NCBI GenBank assembly: GCA_905221605.1
Contig: CAJNDS010002190.1
Location: 1,775,788-1,839,787 of the forward strand
Reading direction: 5' to 3'
Length of the DNA: 64,000 bases
Source: Symbiodinium natans
Lineage: Eukaryota > Sar > Dinophyceae > Suessiales > Symbiodiniaceae
The position numbers and the translations under genes are program-made. The notes below the pieces were generated by a model, which worked only from the letters and a program-made list of their open reading frames with translations, did no database searches and was not told the origin of the DNA. Shown here piece by piece: positions 44,885-55,400 of this stretch; the first letter of the stretch is position 1; each line of letters starts with the position of its first letter.

Positions 44885-46220
44885 GCCAACAGCAGTCGCC
44901 GAATCAACGGCCCTGGGGCGTCCGCTGGCGGTGGCCTCCAAAACAGCTGGGCCCTGAGCCTTCGTATTTTGAATTTTTCCTGCAGTGGTTTTTGGGACTT
45001 CAGGGGTTCAAGACGTTGGGGGCTTAAGGAGTTAAGGCCTTCGCGGTTTAGGATTCTTACGGGCCCAGGGGCTTTAACACTTGAAGCTCTAGGGCTACAA
45101 GTCTCAACGTTTGATATCTGTGAATGGTTGATATGCAGGTAGGGGGACATGACTCTCAACCGCTAAGCCACGGACAGCCTAGTAGGAGGCTGGCCTAGCC
45201 CGTAAACCAGTAAACCCTAAACCCTAAGCCCTACAACCCCTAAAACCCCCAAAGCTCCTGAACCCTTAAGCCCGAAGCCTTTAAACCCTAAGCCCTAACC
45301 CCAATCCCCTAGCCCTAAACCCTAAACCCTAAACCCAAACCCCTAACCCCAAGCCCCTAGCCGTATACCCCTAAACCCTAAACCCCTGACCCCTAGCCCC
45401 TGACCCCTAGCCCTAAACCCCCAAATACCCTAACCCGTAACCCCTAACCCCTAACCCCGAACCCCTGCCTAAAGCCCTAAACCCCTAAAGCCCTAAACCC
45501 CTAAATCCTAAAGATCCTTAGGGAGGGTTCACGATACTGCGCGGGACCGGCTATATGATGTAGCCGCAGCAGCATACGCATATGAAGTAGAGTTTAGGGT
45601 TTAGGGTTAGTAGGGTTTAGGGTTAGAAGGGTTTAGGGGGTTAGGGTGAAGGATCTAGGGGTTTAGGGGTTTAGGGTTTAGGGGTTTAGGGTTTCTGGTC
45701 CAGGGTTTCTATCACTAGCAGCTCCAGACAGCCCATTGTTACAAGAACAGAAAGAGCCCGCCCGCCTTATATTCACTTCACCAAGCTAGAAACAACAAAA
45801 CACCCTAAACCCGAAGCCCTAAACCCATATATGCGAGAACTTTCGCAGCTCAACATGTCTGGGCCAAAGGCTTTTCCAATTTGGGGCTTGGGGCCAGTCT
45901 TCAATCGAACCCAACCCTTACCGTTTCAAGCTCGAGGAGCCAAACAAAGAGCCTGTCCGGGTTTGAAAAGGCCAACAGCCCACTAATTGAGCCGTAATGA
46001 GCTCTCAGGTCAAACCCTAAACCCTAGCCCTAAACCATAAACCCTCATACCCTCAATCCCCTTCATCCCCCTGAGCCGGTCCCTGGGGGGTCCTAGGCTT
46101 TAGGGTTTAGGGTTTAGGGTTAAGGGTTTAGGGTTTAGGGTTTAGGGTTTAGTGCGGAGGCAGCAGCTCCCTCAATGGCACAGCAAGCTTGCCGGGACCC
46201 TTAGAAGGAATACTTGCGGA
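44885..46220 (+). CDS. four-exon phase-consistent chain, unknown protein
   Basis: Exons 44885-44963 (GCCAGTCCAG|GCC; ANSSRRINGPGASAGGGLQN..; donor TTC|GTATTT), 45522-45586 (TCCTTAG|GG AGG; RVHDTARDRLYDVAAAAYAY..; donor GAA|GTAGAG), 45849-45960 (ACTTTCGCAG|CTC; LNMSGPKAFPIWGLGPVFNR.., ..QPLPFQARGAKQRACP; donor CGG|GTTTGA), 46153-46220 (TTTAG|TG CGG; RRQQLPQWHSKLAGTLRRNT..; donor GGA|GTGTGG). Phases 1, 0 and 1 agree. Introns of 558, 262 and 192 nt hold CCCTAAA/TTTAGGG tracts. The 140-codon minus-strand ORF at 44737-45159 is treated as a shadow. Not recognised. Confidence 0.6.
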
Positions 46221-46419
46221 GTGTGGGCCTATGTTGGGAGCTTCGGATTAGGGTTTCGGATTGGGGTTTAGGGTTTAGGGTTTAGGCTTCAGGGTTTCGG
46301 GTTTAGGGTTCAGGGTTGGGGGTTCGGGGTTTAAGAGGTTTCGCGGCTTCTTGATCTAAGACTGAGAGGCCTTCGTTACATGTCTGGCTCCCCAGCATAA
46401 TGTTAACCTCACATCTATA

Positions 46420-47165
46420 AATGGGGTGGCAACTGTAATATTCGCCGGGCCAGAGGGGCTCAGCCGAAGACTACTTTCCATTACGGGAGGTTTTCGGGCC
46501 GATGTGTGTAAACAAGTCTATATAGGGAGGTCCGGTGAAAATAATAATGGGGTGACAACAGTAATATTTGGCCGGCCAGGAATCAGAAATTTTTACTTGC
46601 AGAGAAGACTTTTCGAGCTCCGAGGCTCTAGAGAAGCAGATCTCGTTTGAGATTGCTTGTCTTGTGAGATTGCTGCAGCTCCAGAGCTGCGAGAAACTGC
46701 TGCTTCAGGCCTGTTTCTTCAGAGAAGCAGGTGCCTCTTGAGATTGCTGCAGCTCCAGAGCTGCGAGAAACTGCTGCTTCAGGCCTGTTTCTTCAGAGAA
46801 GCAGGTGCCTCTTGAGATTGCTGCAGCTCCAGAGCTGCGAGAAACTGCTGCTTCAGGCCTGTTTCTTCAGAGAAGCAGGTGCCTCTTGAGATTGCTGCAG
46901 CTCCAGAGCTGCGAGAAACTGCTGCTTCAGGCCTCTTTCTTCAGAGGAGCAAGTCTTCCTCTAAGGCTTCAGATAAGAGTCCCTGAAGCTGAAGACTTCA
47001 GCCTTCGGGTCTTGGAATTCAGGAAACCGCCAGAGGTCTGAAAGCAAGGTTTCTTTACTAAAATCCTTATCCGCCGGGGCTCGAAAACAAGTCCGGAAAG
47101 GGTACCCCTTATGGGCCTCCAAAATGGCAATAGTAAATGGGTGGCAATAATAATTTCGGCGAGGG
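46420..47165. repeat. region of dispersed short repeats
   Basis: AATGGGGTGGCAACTGTAAT-type segments at about 46419, 46543 and 47134, and an ~85-bp duplication (46978-47060 and 47281-47365, CCTGAAGCT.AAGACTTCAGCC..). Surrounds the 74-bp tandem array. Confidence 0.75.
46666..46955. repeat. 74-bp tandem repeat, four copies
   Basis: Units start at 46666, 46740, 46814 and 46888; the first three are essentially identical and the last has diverged at the 3' side. Each unit holds two potential hairpins (GCAGCTCCAGAGCTGC; CCTGTTTCTTCAGAGAAGCAGG). 74 is not a multiple of three, so it is not a protein repeat. Confidence 0.93.
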
Positions 47166-47169
47166 GGGG

Positions 47170-47760
47170 GGGGGGAACCAAGGAAGCCTCAAGTTTAAAT
47201 GGCTGCCGTTAAGTCTCAAGACAAGAACCCTTAAGCTCAAGACTTCAGGCTTCGGGTCCTGGTCCAAGTCTCAAGGCAAGAATCCCTGAAGCTTAAGACT
47301 TCAGCCTTCGGGTCCTGGAATTCAGGAAGCCGCCAGAGATCTCAAAGCCAGGTTTCCTTACGTAAAACCTTTAGACCCCCAGGCCGCAGACCCCAGACCC
47401 CAGAATCCTCATTATTGACACCCTCTCTTTTTTTTGACCCGTCCAAACCCCGGGGACCAGAACAAGATTTGGGGGGGGGGGGGGGTTATTAAAGCGACGT
47501 TAACATTACATAGGGTTCATAAACCCTACATCCTAAAACCTAAATCCTAAATCCTAAACCCTAAACCTTAAATCCTAAACCCTAAATCCTAAACCCTAAA
47601 TCCTAAACCCTAAACCCTAAATCCTAAACCCTTAACCTCAGGGTTGAGTCGGTTGTAGGGAGGCTTTTGTTTTGGATTCAGGGGGTCCAATAATATGGCG
47701 GTCGGAATGATTGCTAACAGTATTCCCTTATGGCCCCTTTTGTAATTATACTAGAAAAAC
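47170..47760. other. gene-poor stretch
   Basis: G tracts (47164-47174 and 47471-47485), ATCCTAAA-type units (47525-47632) and a family G fragment (47690-47760) related to 25680-25760. No coding call. Confidence 0.5.
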
Positions 47761-47762
47761 AC

Positions 47763-48074
47763 ACCCTAAACCCTGCACCCCTAAACCCTAAGCCCTAGGC
47801 CCTAAACCCTAAGCCCTAAGCCCTAAGCCCTAAGCCCTAAGCCCTAAGCCCTAAACCCTAAACCCTAAACCCTAAACCCTAAACCCTAAACCCTAAACCC
47901 TAAACCCTAAACCCTAAACCCTAAACCCTAAACCCTAAACCCTAAACCCTAAACCCTAAACCCTAAACCCTAAACCCTAAACCCTAAACCCTAAACCCTA
48001 AACCCTAAACCCTAAACCCTAAACCCTAAACCCTAAACCCTAAACCCTAAACCCTAAACCCTAAACCCTAAACC
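47763..48074. repeat. largest CCCTAAA array, about 32 perfect units plus a CCCTAAG block
   Basis: 47763-47850 has runs of CCCTAAG; from 47849 to 48074 the units are perfect CCCTAAA. Interstitial: unique sequence follows on both sides. Confidence 0.98.
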
Positions 48075-48214
48075 CAACCCAACCCCACCCCAAAAACAAT
48101 TACTTTTGGCTCCTATATATTACCCGACACACTGGCTGAGCTGCCTCGGGAAGTTCTTCGGATGCGGACTTTCGGATGTCCCGGGTCTAGGTCTTAGGGG
48201 TGCGGAGGGTTTAG

Positions 48215-48270
48215 GGTCTGGGGCAAGTCGCACTCGTTTGCCGAGGGCTCGTGGCCACGATGCGCAGGAG
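48215..48270 (+). CDS. short exon-like segment after TTTAG
   Basis: TTTAG|GGT CTG GGG; GLGQVALVCRGLVATMRR, ending GGAG|GTCAGC. Phase 0 in, 2 out. An upstream open island at 48123-48182 has two plausible frames. Confidence 0.45.
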
Positions 48271-48829
48271 GTCAGCAAGTGATTCGCAAGTCGTCTGAGG
48301 GCTTCGTGGGCCAACTAGCTTGTTCGGGTTTTCATGATTTAGGGTTTAATGATGAGTTCTGAACATATATACGTATATCCTGCTTGACGGCTCATGTAGG
48401 ATGACTTTGAAGCAGGGTAATGAGTTGCCCATAGGTCGGGTAAGATGTTAGATTTTAGCGCGGGTCGTCGTACGCATATTTGTATCTGCCATGTTCCTAG
48501 GAGCCTTCAAGCCGACCCACAGCTCGCTACCCGAAAGCCGCCTAGCCGCCCAGAAGTCCGAGATCCTGAAACCCAAAAAAAGCCCTACATTCAGGGTTTA
48601 GGGGTTTAGGGTTTAGGGCTCAGGGAAGACGAACCCAAGAAGCCTAACTAAGCCTTGGCCTTGCAGTGGCACCCTTTCCTGCTTCTCGTGAGGCGCCATT
48701 GGGCACTGTTCCCTAGTTTCTTGTTGCTGGGGAACCCTGTGCCCTGAACCAAAAACCCTAAACCCTGCGCACGGTTCAGGGTTTAGGGTTTAGGGTTGAG
48801 ACGCCTAAATAGACCCCCGCTTTTCACAG

Positions 48830-48905
48830 GAGAATCCGGCCTCGGCGTGCTTGGGCGGCGGGACGCCAGCATCGGCCCAGGCGTGCGGCTGCAGCTTTTT
48901 TGGGG
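48830..48905 (+). CDS. possible exon
   Basis: CCGCTTTTCACAG|GAG AAT CCG; ENPASACLGGGTPASAQACG. A good pyrimidine tract and acceptor; donor unclear. Followed by an approximately 70-bp imperfect tandem duplication (48999-49064 and 49071-49135). Confidence 0.4.
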
Positions 48906-49370
48906 AGGGGACAGGATATTGGGCCGACAGGGTGTGTTGGTATAGGGTTTTCGGTCTTGGGCTTCTATGGGGTTGACAGGGTTAGGGAGGGTCTTTTGGG
49001 GTTTTGCAGGGCCAATGGGTCTTGTAGCATTTACAGGATTTTGGCTTTGAGATGTCTGCTGGGAAGGTCCTTTGGGGTTTGCAGGGGGGCTAATGGGGCT
49101 TGTAGCATTTACAGTGGTTGGGATTTGAGATGTGCTGGGGGGTTTTCACGTAGGAGGGCTTGTTGGGGGGGCAGGGGAGGGAGGGGGGGGGGGGTGGGGA
49201 GGGGGGGCGTTGCCCTAATCCTAAACCCCCCACACATGCTCCTAGTAAAAGAAAAAACACCGTAAGGTATCCCTAAACTTCTATGTAGATACCTGCCCAG
49301 TGCCCACCGTCTCATAGGGGTTGCGTAGGGTGGTAGGCTTTGGGGTCACTCCTAGGAGTCTCTCCGACAG

Positions 49371-49409
49371 CCTGTCCGAACTGCGATGCCAAAAGCCGGG
49401 GCCTCTCGG
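49371..49409 (+). CDS. 39-nt exon-like segment
   Basis: CTCTCCGACAG|CC TGT ... TCTCGG|GTGTTTAGGG. Reads CPNCDAKSRGL or LSELRCQKPGP depending on phase. Confidence 0.4.
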
Positions 49410-49762
49410 GTGTTTAGGGTTTAGGGTTCAGGGTTTAGGGTTTAGGGTTTAGGGTGTCGGGGTCCTCTACTTAGACTCTACTACACAGAGGTTTAGGGTT
49501 TGGGGGTGAGAGAGGTTCGTTCTGCCCCTCGCTCCACATTCTTGACCTCCCGAACAGGCATAAGGCCATAGGGTTTAAAGTTTAGGATGTAGGAGTTTAG
49601 GGTTTAGGGTTTGTGTGGAAGTCTAGGGTGGGCATCTGCGAGAGGGGTTTCTGGTTGGGGTTCAGTTAGAGCTTTGGGGCAGGATTATGGGCCCCTGGGC
49701 GTACTCAGAGGGCTTAGGACTTTTAAGGAATTGGGATAAAGGGTTTGGGGTCAAGGCTTCAG

Positions 49763-49893
49763 CGTTTCATGCCGAAGGAATGCAGCGATGGATCTTCAGA
49801 GTTTTGGTGCAGACTGAAATCCTGACTGTTGCTGTCAGTGCTTCAGCTTCCCGCCTTCTCCCGCCCCCACCCGAACGCTACATAACCTCATAA
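49763..49893 (+). CDS. 3'-terminal exon-like segment
   Basis: AAGGCTTCAG|CG TTT CAT; FHAEGMQRWIFRVLVQTEIL.., ..TVAVSASASRLLPPPPERYI.. then TAA. Followed by (TA)n microsatellites (49892-49960). Confidence 0.45.
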
Positions 49894-50151
49894 ATATATA
49901 TATATATATATATATATAGTAGAAATATATATATATATATATACATGTATATGTATATATAACCTGTTTATGTGTATATCCCGTAGATACTCAAGGTCCG
50001 CAGTGCCCCCGAACCCGGCGATTGAAGGCTTAGCTACGTTTAGGGTTGAGGGTTTAGGGTCCAGGGTTTAGGGTTTAGGGCCTAAACCCTAAACCCTAAA
50101 CCCTAAGCCTATAGGGTTCAGGGTTTAGGGGTAGGGTTTAGGGTTTTGGGT

Positions 50152-50248
50152 TTTGGAGTACTATACTTTACTATTTTTTTGGTTCTGGGTTCCTATGACA
50201 GCTACTTATACCTAAAATGCATATACTTTTTGCCAGGGTCTACTCCAA
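50152..50248. mobile_element. family A introner-like element
   Basis: TTTTGGAGTACTATACTTTA ... CCAGGGTCTACTCCAAAG; same body as 994-1089 and the RCC1 intron 15846-15950. Confidence 0.8.
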
Positions 50249-50549
50249 AGTAGGGTTAATGCTGTCAATTCGAGTCAATTCACTGAACGACTGCAATCCC
50301 CAAACCCGAAACCCCAAAAAAGCACTCTGACGAACTAGGACGCTTTACCCTAAGCCGTAAACCGCCCAATATGAGGGGTCTAAGGGATATTGGGCTCAGG
50401 CGGCCACAATCCTTTTCTAGGACTTGGGGTTTAGGGCTTAGGGTTTAGGGTTTAAAGGACTACCCCAGACCCCTACACCCCGAACCTTCGTAAAGCCCCA
50501 AACCCGCCAAAAAAGCAGGAGCCTCGAATCCCCCATCCCTTTCTGACAG

Positions 50550-50626
50550 GGTTTGAGTGACCTTGTGATCACTCCAAACATCTATGCCCTGCCGCCACAT
50601 GAGCGGGGTGGCCCGGAGTTTCTAGG
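50550..50626 (+). CDS. exon-like segment, unknown
   Basis: TTTCTGACAG|GGT TTG AGT; GLSDLVITPNIYALPPHERG.., ..GPEFL, ending CTAGG|GTTTAGGG. Phase 0 in, 2 out. Strongly protein-like. Confidence 0.55.
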
Positions 50627-50696
50627 GTTTAGGGTTTAGGGTTTGGGGTTTGGGGTTTAGGGTCTAGGGTATGATGATCTCGGGTTTATAGTTCGT

Positions 50697-50933
50697 TTGA
50701 TGGGGAGGTGGCTTCTGCCAAAGCACACAGCATTGCCTGCCTTCTTTGGTAGCTTCACGGCGATGTTGCTGCATGGTGCTGCAAATAGCACATCGGCACT
50801 CACCTGTTTTCACGCTGATGACCAGATGGCCCCCAACCAGAAACCCTCAACCCTAAACCTTAAACTCCGCAAGGGTTGCACCAATACCCGGAGCAAGGGA
50901 TCATACTCCGCCTACAAAGAGACATCAGCCTGA
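50697..50933 (+). CDS. open segment, 78 codons, unknown
   Basis: Possible ATG at 50700: MGRWLLPKHTALPAFFGSFT.., ..HGAANSTSALTCFHADDQMA.., ..SKGSYSAYKETSA, TGA. A CCCTAAACC-like unit in the middle (50843-50862) may mark a small intron. Confidence 0.4.
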   Translation: MMGRWLLPKHTALPAFFGSFTAMLLHGAANSTSALTCFHADDQMAPNQKPSTLNLKLRKGCTNTRSKGSYSAYKETSA

Positions 50934-50993
50934 ATATGCTCTGAACCTCCACCCCGAAGCCCTAAACCCAAAGACCAAAACCCTACGACAAAG

Positions 50994-51095
50994 TCAGCTC
51001 GATTGAGTGTGGTCCATTTCAAGCTGCCCTAAACAGATGTTGCGGGCAATGTAACAGGGACCCCCGCAAAGGGGCCCTAAATTCTAAAACCTCGG
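50994..51095 (+). CDS. exon-like segment, Cys-rich
   Basis: ACGACAAAG|TC AGC TCG; SSIECGPFQAALNRCCGQCN.., ..RDPRKGALNSKTS, ending TCGG|GTAAAC. Confidence 0.45.
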
Positions 51096-51230
51096 GTAAA
51101 CCCGAACACATATAAACCCAAACCCTGTTGCATTTGCTCGAATGAACGACCCTAAACCCTGCTTATCCCTAGCCCCCTTACTAACCCCACTAACCCCTAC
51201 TACCCTCCTATTTCACCCCTGCAGAGCCTA

Positions 51231-51314
51231 AACCTTACTTGGAAGCTCTTTTGCCTTAGTCTACTTTGTATCCCGTAGAACCCTTACTAAGTCAAAGGGC
51301 TTCCAAGTAAAGGC
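51231..51314. mobile_element. inverted-repeat element (single copy)
   Basis: CTTACTTGGAAGCTCTTTTG..CTTAGT and ACTAAGTCAAAGGGCTTCCA..AGTAAAGG are inverted arms of about 30 bp. Confidence 0.7.
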
Positions 51315-51493
51315 CCCATTAAACCCTAAACCCTAAACCCTAAACCCTAAACCACTCCAAAAGCCTGGCACAGGCTGCGCCGTGTTCGGAACTTGACGAT
51401 CCGTCGGCCCATGGTGGGCGAGGTGGACTTCTAAACTTTCGGGGTTGCCCAAGGAGCTCCAAACAGCACTCGGGTTTAGGGTTTAGGGCTTAG

Positions 51494-51831
51494 GGTGTCC
51501 CTTTGTATCTTGGAGTCCTGCCAGCCTTTGGGCAGCAGGGTCCTGTACCCTCAGAGCCGACTACCTGGACGCTTTGAATGTAGCTGCTTGCTTTGGGGTA
51601 CCGCATTGCACCTAACGCCACCTAACCACAAAATTCGGTGCCCAAAACGAACGGCTTTCTTGTCGGGGCCTAGACAGTACGGTGCTTCCTCCCTTCCTTT
51701 GAACGAAAGGTGTCATGAACGCTTGCCGTATTCAGCCAGCTCTGTATGTTTGTATTGCTCTTCTGACTTTCTGATAGTCATCTCGTGCCGGCGCTGTCTC
51801 CAGCTGATGATCATGCCCTGTGTCATATTAG
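51494..51831 (+). CDS. long exon-like segment, about 110 codons, Cys-rich C-terminus
   Basis: Follows GGGCTTAG: SLCILESCQPLGSRVLYPQS.., ..RLPGRFECSCLLWGTALHLT.., ..SASSVCLYCSSDFLIVISCR... It ends at a degenerate family D element (51829-51934) flanked by CATAT on both sides. The frame after the element (PYENGHYPLSVLRRQQACLR.., to TAA near 52010) may be its continuation. Product unknown. Confidence 0.45.
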
Positions 51832-51934
51832 GGGGTTTCCGAAAATAGGGTGCACCCTTCTTGGAGGGTCCCTTTAGGGGGATTCTATTCTATTTGGGGT
51901 AAAAACAGGGTACCCGCTAGTTTGGGAGAAATAC
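51829..51934. mobile_element. family D element, degenerate, CATAT target duplication
   Basis: GGGGGTTTCCGAAAATAGGG at the left as in 37201-37314; CATAT at 51824-51828 and 51935-51939. Confidence 0.55.
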
Positions 51935-52481
51935 CATATGAAAACGGCCACTATCCACTCTCGGTGCTCCGAAGGCAGCAGGCATGTCTCAGAGAAGTAT
52001 GGAGAGGGCCCTAAACGCTCAACCCTAAACCCTAAACCCTAAACCGGCCTGCAGCCAGGCGACCCTCGACCCCCCAAAACCCCTTATTGAAAGGGGTTGA
52101 TGTGCCGTTCACGGGCCTGAAAGTAGGTTACTTTCAGTCACTTTGGGCATTCGAAGTACCTTCGATCTCTACCGTTTGCTTAAGAACCCTCCCCGCAAAG
52201 GAGAAAAAAAAAGTTCTTCCTAATACGGGCAACTCAGGGATTGTTATTCTTTGCTTGTTGGGTGGTCCTTAAGCAAATAGTAGATATGGGTATAAGGATC
52301 CCATTTACTCTGACGTGGTTGCCAGAACTTTCCTTTCAGAATTCTTCGTAGGGTCTTAGGAAGTACGCACCATGCAGTCGGCCCCCTAAACCCTAAACCC
52401 TTTAATGGGCTTGTGTAGGGAATCTTGTGTGTAGGGAATCTTGAACCCCCTAAACCCTAAACCCTAAACACCCCTGCCAAG

Positions 52482-52570
52482 AACGAGTAGGCTTCACGAG
52501 CCAGGTCACCTTTCATGGGGATCTGGACCTGGTCCAGGAGAGCAACATCTTGGAGGACCTTGGACTTTTG
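52482..52570 (+). CDS. exon-like segment, unknown
   Basis: CCCCTGCCAAG|AA CGA GTA; RVGFTSQVTFHGDLDLVQES.., ..NILEDLGLL, ending TTTTG|GTTTAGGG. Phase 1 in, 0 out. One of the most protein-like islands, but I cannot place it in a family. Confidence 0.55.
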
Positions 52571-52917
52571 GTTTAGGGTTTCGGGAGGATAGCGTGTAGG
52601 ACTTGCGCGGCTCTGTCATCGAGCTTATGACTTGTGTCTTGTGGTCATGTTGCACATTGTCAAACAACGAACGAAAACTTCGGTGTACGAGAGCTGTGGT
52701 TAGAAGTTCATGGTTGCTTCTGTGTAAAACAGGTAGGCGCTGGGCACGTTTATCTCTCCCATTTTGAGGTACAGCCTACAACCTAAACTCTAAACCCCAA
52801 ACCGAAATCAGCCTGCTAAACTCAGAAATCTCCTTCTTCAAGGTGATAAAAGCCCTGAAGAGGTTCCATTCCAGGGTGTAAGATGCCCTGACGTCCTTTT
52901 TCTGGGTACCTAATGTA

Positions 52918-53355
52918 ATGGTTGCTTATGACGTAATGAGAAAAATAGGTGCCCCAGGACAACAACTAGAATCAAGGGTCCAGATAGATCTTGCAGACAT
53001 AACGGAGCACCCTAGGCCCGAACATCCTCCACCCTGGCCCCCGAACCTGAGCAGAAAGGCCAAAACCCTAAATTCTAAGCACCAAGACAGTTTGAACCCT
53101 GAGCAGAAAGGCCAAAACCCTAAACCCTCAACACCAAGACGGTTTGAAATGATTGTCGGTCTTCTTTCGGAAGCCCGCAGTACCAGAATGTTTGGCAGCG
53201 CCTTGGTCCCCCAACCCATGGGCGCAGGGGTAGAGGGGCTGAGGGGCTACGAGTGGGTTCCTACCCTAAACCCTGAACCCGGGCTGAAAGCCTTGGTTCC
53301 TTTAGAAGCCCCACGAAAGCTCCCAAAAAAAGTCGTCACCTCTGTCTGTTCTTAG
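52918..53355 (+). CDS. ORF of 145 codons with internal tandem duplication, hypothetical
   Basis: ATG start: MVAYDVMRKIGAPGQQLESR.., ..QIDLADITEHPRPEHPPPWP.., ..FEMIVGLLSEARSTRMFGSA... The middle is a ~53-bp imperfect tandem duplication (53047-53099 and 53100-53150) containing CCCTAAA-like units, so parts may be intronic. Confidence 0.35.
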   Translation: MVAYDVMRKIGAPGQQLESRVQIDLADITEHPRPEHPPPWPPNLSRKAKTLNSKHQDSLNPEQKGQNPKPSTPRRFEMIVGLLSEARSTRMFGSALVPQPMGAGVEGLRGYEWVPTLNPEPGLKALVPLEAPRKLPKKVVTSVCS

Positions 53356-53778
53356 GTTCCTTGAGGTTTAGGGTTTCGGGTTTAGGGTTTAGGGTTTAGG
53401 GTCCTTTTTTTAGGGCTCCCCTTATCAGCCCCTTTAAACCAAGAAGCGCACCCTGTTTTTATACCTCGGTTACTCTTGGGTCTAGATGTTGTTTGGTTGA
53501 GCATCCCAAGGGGTTAGATAAGCAACTTAGGAGCGCTTGGATGTTAGCGATTAGGGCTTCCTAAACCCTAAGACCCCGGTGCAAACCCGAAGCCCAAAAC
53601 TCCACGCTGCAAATAGAATCTCCTGAAGCCCGACTACGTTCCAGCAGTACCGTGTGCTTTCCCTTTTCTCCGTTGTTGTGCTGCGTTTCCCTTTTCAACC
53701 CCATCAGAGAAGAAGGGTTTAGGGTTTGGAGTTCAGGGTCTAGGGTTTAGGGTTTAGGTTTAGGGTTTAGGGTTTAGG

Positions 53779-53886
53779 GCTTAGGGCTTAGGGCTTAGGG
53801 CTTAGGGCTTAGGGCTTAGGGCTTAGGGCTTAGGGCTTAGGGCTTAGGGCTTAGGGCTTAGGGCTTAGGGCTTAGGGCTTAGGGCT
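53779..53886. repeat. CTTAGGG variant array, about 15 units
   Basis: Homogeneous run of the TTTAGGG-to-CTTAGGG variant following normal units. Confidence 0.96.
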
Positions 53887-53889
53887 AAG

Positions 53890-54720
53890 GGTAAGGTAGA
53901 AAAACTTGTGACCCCTGAACCTTGCGACAGGATCTTCCGCAAGTGCTGCGGTTGGAGCCAGGGGAGGCGCTTTGAGGGTTGAGGGTTTAGGAGCCTCAGA
54001 CCCGAAGCCCTGAACCCTAAACCCTGAACCCTAAACCCTAAACCCTAAACCCTGCTCATGAACCTTCCTGTGGAAGGGGGGGGGTGGAAGGGGGGGGGGG
54101 GGGGGGGAAAGGGTCCATCCGGTCCCCACGCAATCTCTGGGCTGCTTGGCCATCCTAAACCCTAGGCCCTAAACCCTAAACCCTAAACCCTAAACCCTAA
54201 ACCCTAAACCCTAGGCTTAAGCCCGAAGAGATATTGTTCGCATGAGTTGGTGATCCCCACCCCGTTCTATTTCAGGACTTAGGGTTCCAGCTTTTGAGTG
54301 CTTAAGGGTCTGGGGGGTAATGTGTGTTTAGCGGCTTGGGGTTCTATGATAGGTAATCGGTCGGCGTACGGCCTTGTGGTTGGTATAACTGTGTAGGTAA
54401 ATGACCCCTCCACCCCAACAAACCATGTACTCGTCTGGGCTTGAAGGTGCTTTGAGGTGGTTAAACTCGGGAACCATACTGACTTGGTAACGACGCACGC
54501 TTCTGCACTCGGTACTTTCAATCTCCTGCGCAACGTGTGTCGTGCAGCGTGGGGGATCATAAAGGATTTCTAGCCTGAACCCTAAACCCTAAACCCTGAG
54601 ATCCGACCCGCCCCCCCAAGCCCAATCAGGGCACCCCCTTGGCGACTGCCAGGTTGTTCTGTACCCCGACTCGCGCACAAAGCTGCCACCTCAGCTGCCA
54701 TCTGCGACTCAGGGCCATGG
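53890..54720. other. spacer with G tract and repeat arrays
   Basis: (CCCTAAA)n at 54018-54052 and 54166-54212, a G tract at 54077-54108, and a minus-strand ORF (54279-54560, 93 codons) that is not convincing. Confidence 0.4.
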
Positions 54721-54945
54721 TGGGCGGTTTCCGACAATAGGGGACCCCGGAAACAGTCCCCAAAGTAGTAGGATTTCCATAGAACAAGGACCCCAAGAAG
54801 GTGCCCCTAATATCGTAAGTGATGCTTAACCCCAAAAGGAACCTACATACTGGGACTTTACGAAAGTAGGTGACCCCTAAACTAGCAAGAGTAGGATTCC
54901 CTCATAATAGGGCCCCAAGAAGGTACCCCTAATTTCGGAAACCTC
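54721..54945. mobile_element. two adjacent family D elements
   Basis: 54721-54820 and 54846-54945 each carry AGTAGGATT(C/T)CC..CAAGAAGGT(A/G)CCCCTAAT(A)T and GGTTTCCGA / TCGGAAACC ends. Confidence 0.65.
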
Positions 54946-55139
54946 CACATGGTTTGGCATAGAAGCTCTGAGCCCAAACCCATCAGCCCTAAGTGAGCCC
55001 ATGCTCCGAGGCCCTCTGTAGGGTTTAGGGATTCAGGGTTTCGGAATTAGGGGTTCAAGGTTTAGGGATCAGGGTTTAGGGTTTAGGGTTTAGGGTTTAG
55101 GGTTTAGGGTTTAGGGTTTAGGGAGGCCTAGAAGTAAAG

Positions 55140-55252
55140 ATACCTGTTCCCGGAACTTCGCTCATGTCCCCACGCCAGGCCGCGAGAAGGAAAGGGCCTC
55201 AACAGGCCCGGAGCTTGTCGACCAGAAGAGCGGGTGTAGCCCTCCGAAACGG
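55140..55252 (+). CDS. exon-like segment, basic protein
   Basis: GAAGTAAAG|ATA CCT; IPVPGTSLMSPRQAARRKGP.., ..QQARSLSTRRAGVALRN. The donor would be GATTCAGG (GA) within TTTAGGG-like sequence. Confidence 0.45.
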
Positions 55253-55289
55253 GATTCAGGGTTTAGGGTTTAGGGTTTAGGGTTACTAG

Positions 55290-55400
55290 GACTCAGGGTA
55301 GGCCCTTCATTCCCTTTTTTGAGGGCTGGGGTTCCCTTATCAGCCCCCCCCCTTGTGAATCCTAGGTCACGCTTGGGTCTAGGAAACTTTGAATCCGAAA
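55290..55400. mobile_element. family B-related element
   Basis: CTAGGACTCAGGGTAGGCCCTTCATTCCC...GGTTCCCTTATCAGCCCC...CCTAGGTCACGCTTGGGTCTAGG; similar to 55853-55975 and 60225-60325. Confidence 0.6.

Noticed and set aside
44737-45159. 140-codon minus-strand ORF
   Set aside because: The + strand has two segments with good splice sites and phase agreement over the same DNA; the minus frame is likely a shadow of GC-rich coding sequence.
45140-45180. tRNA-like A-box on the minus strand (TGGCTTAGCGGTTGAGA)
   Set aside because: No B box, no acceptor or anticodon stem pairing downstream; at most a tRNA-derived fragment.
46666-46955. CRISPR array
   Set aside because: Direct tandem units with no unique spacers; eukaryotic context.
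47763-48074. True chromosome end (telomere)
   Set aside because: The array is interstitial, with unique DNA on both sides, and tracts occur in both orientations throughout the window.
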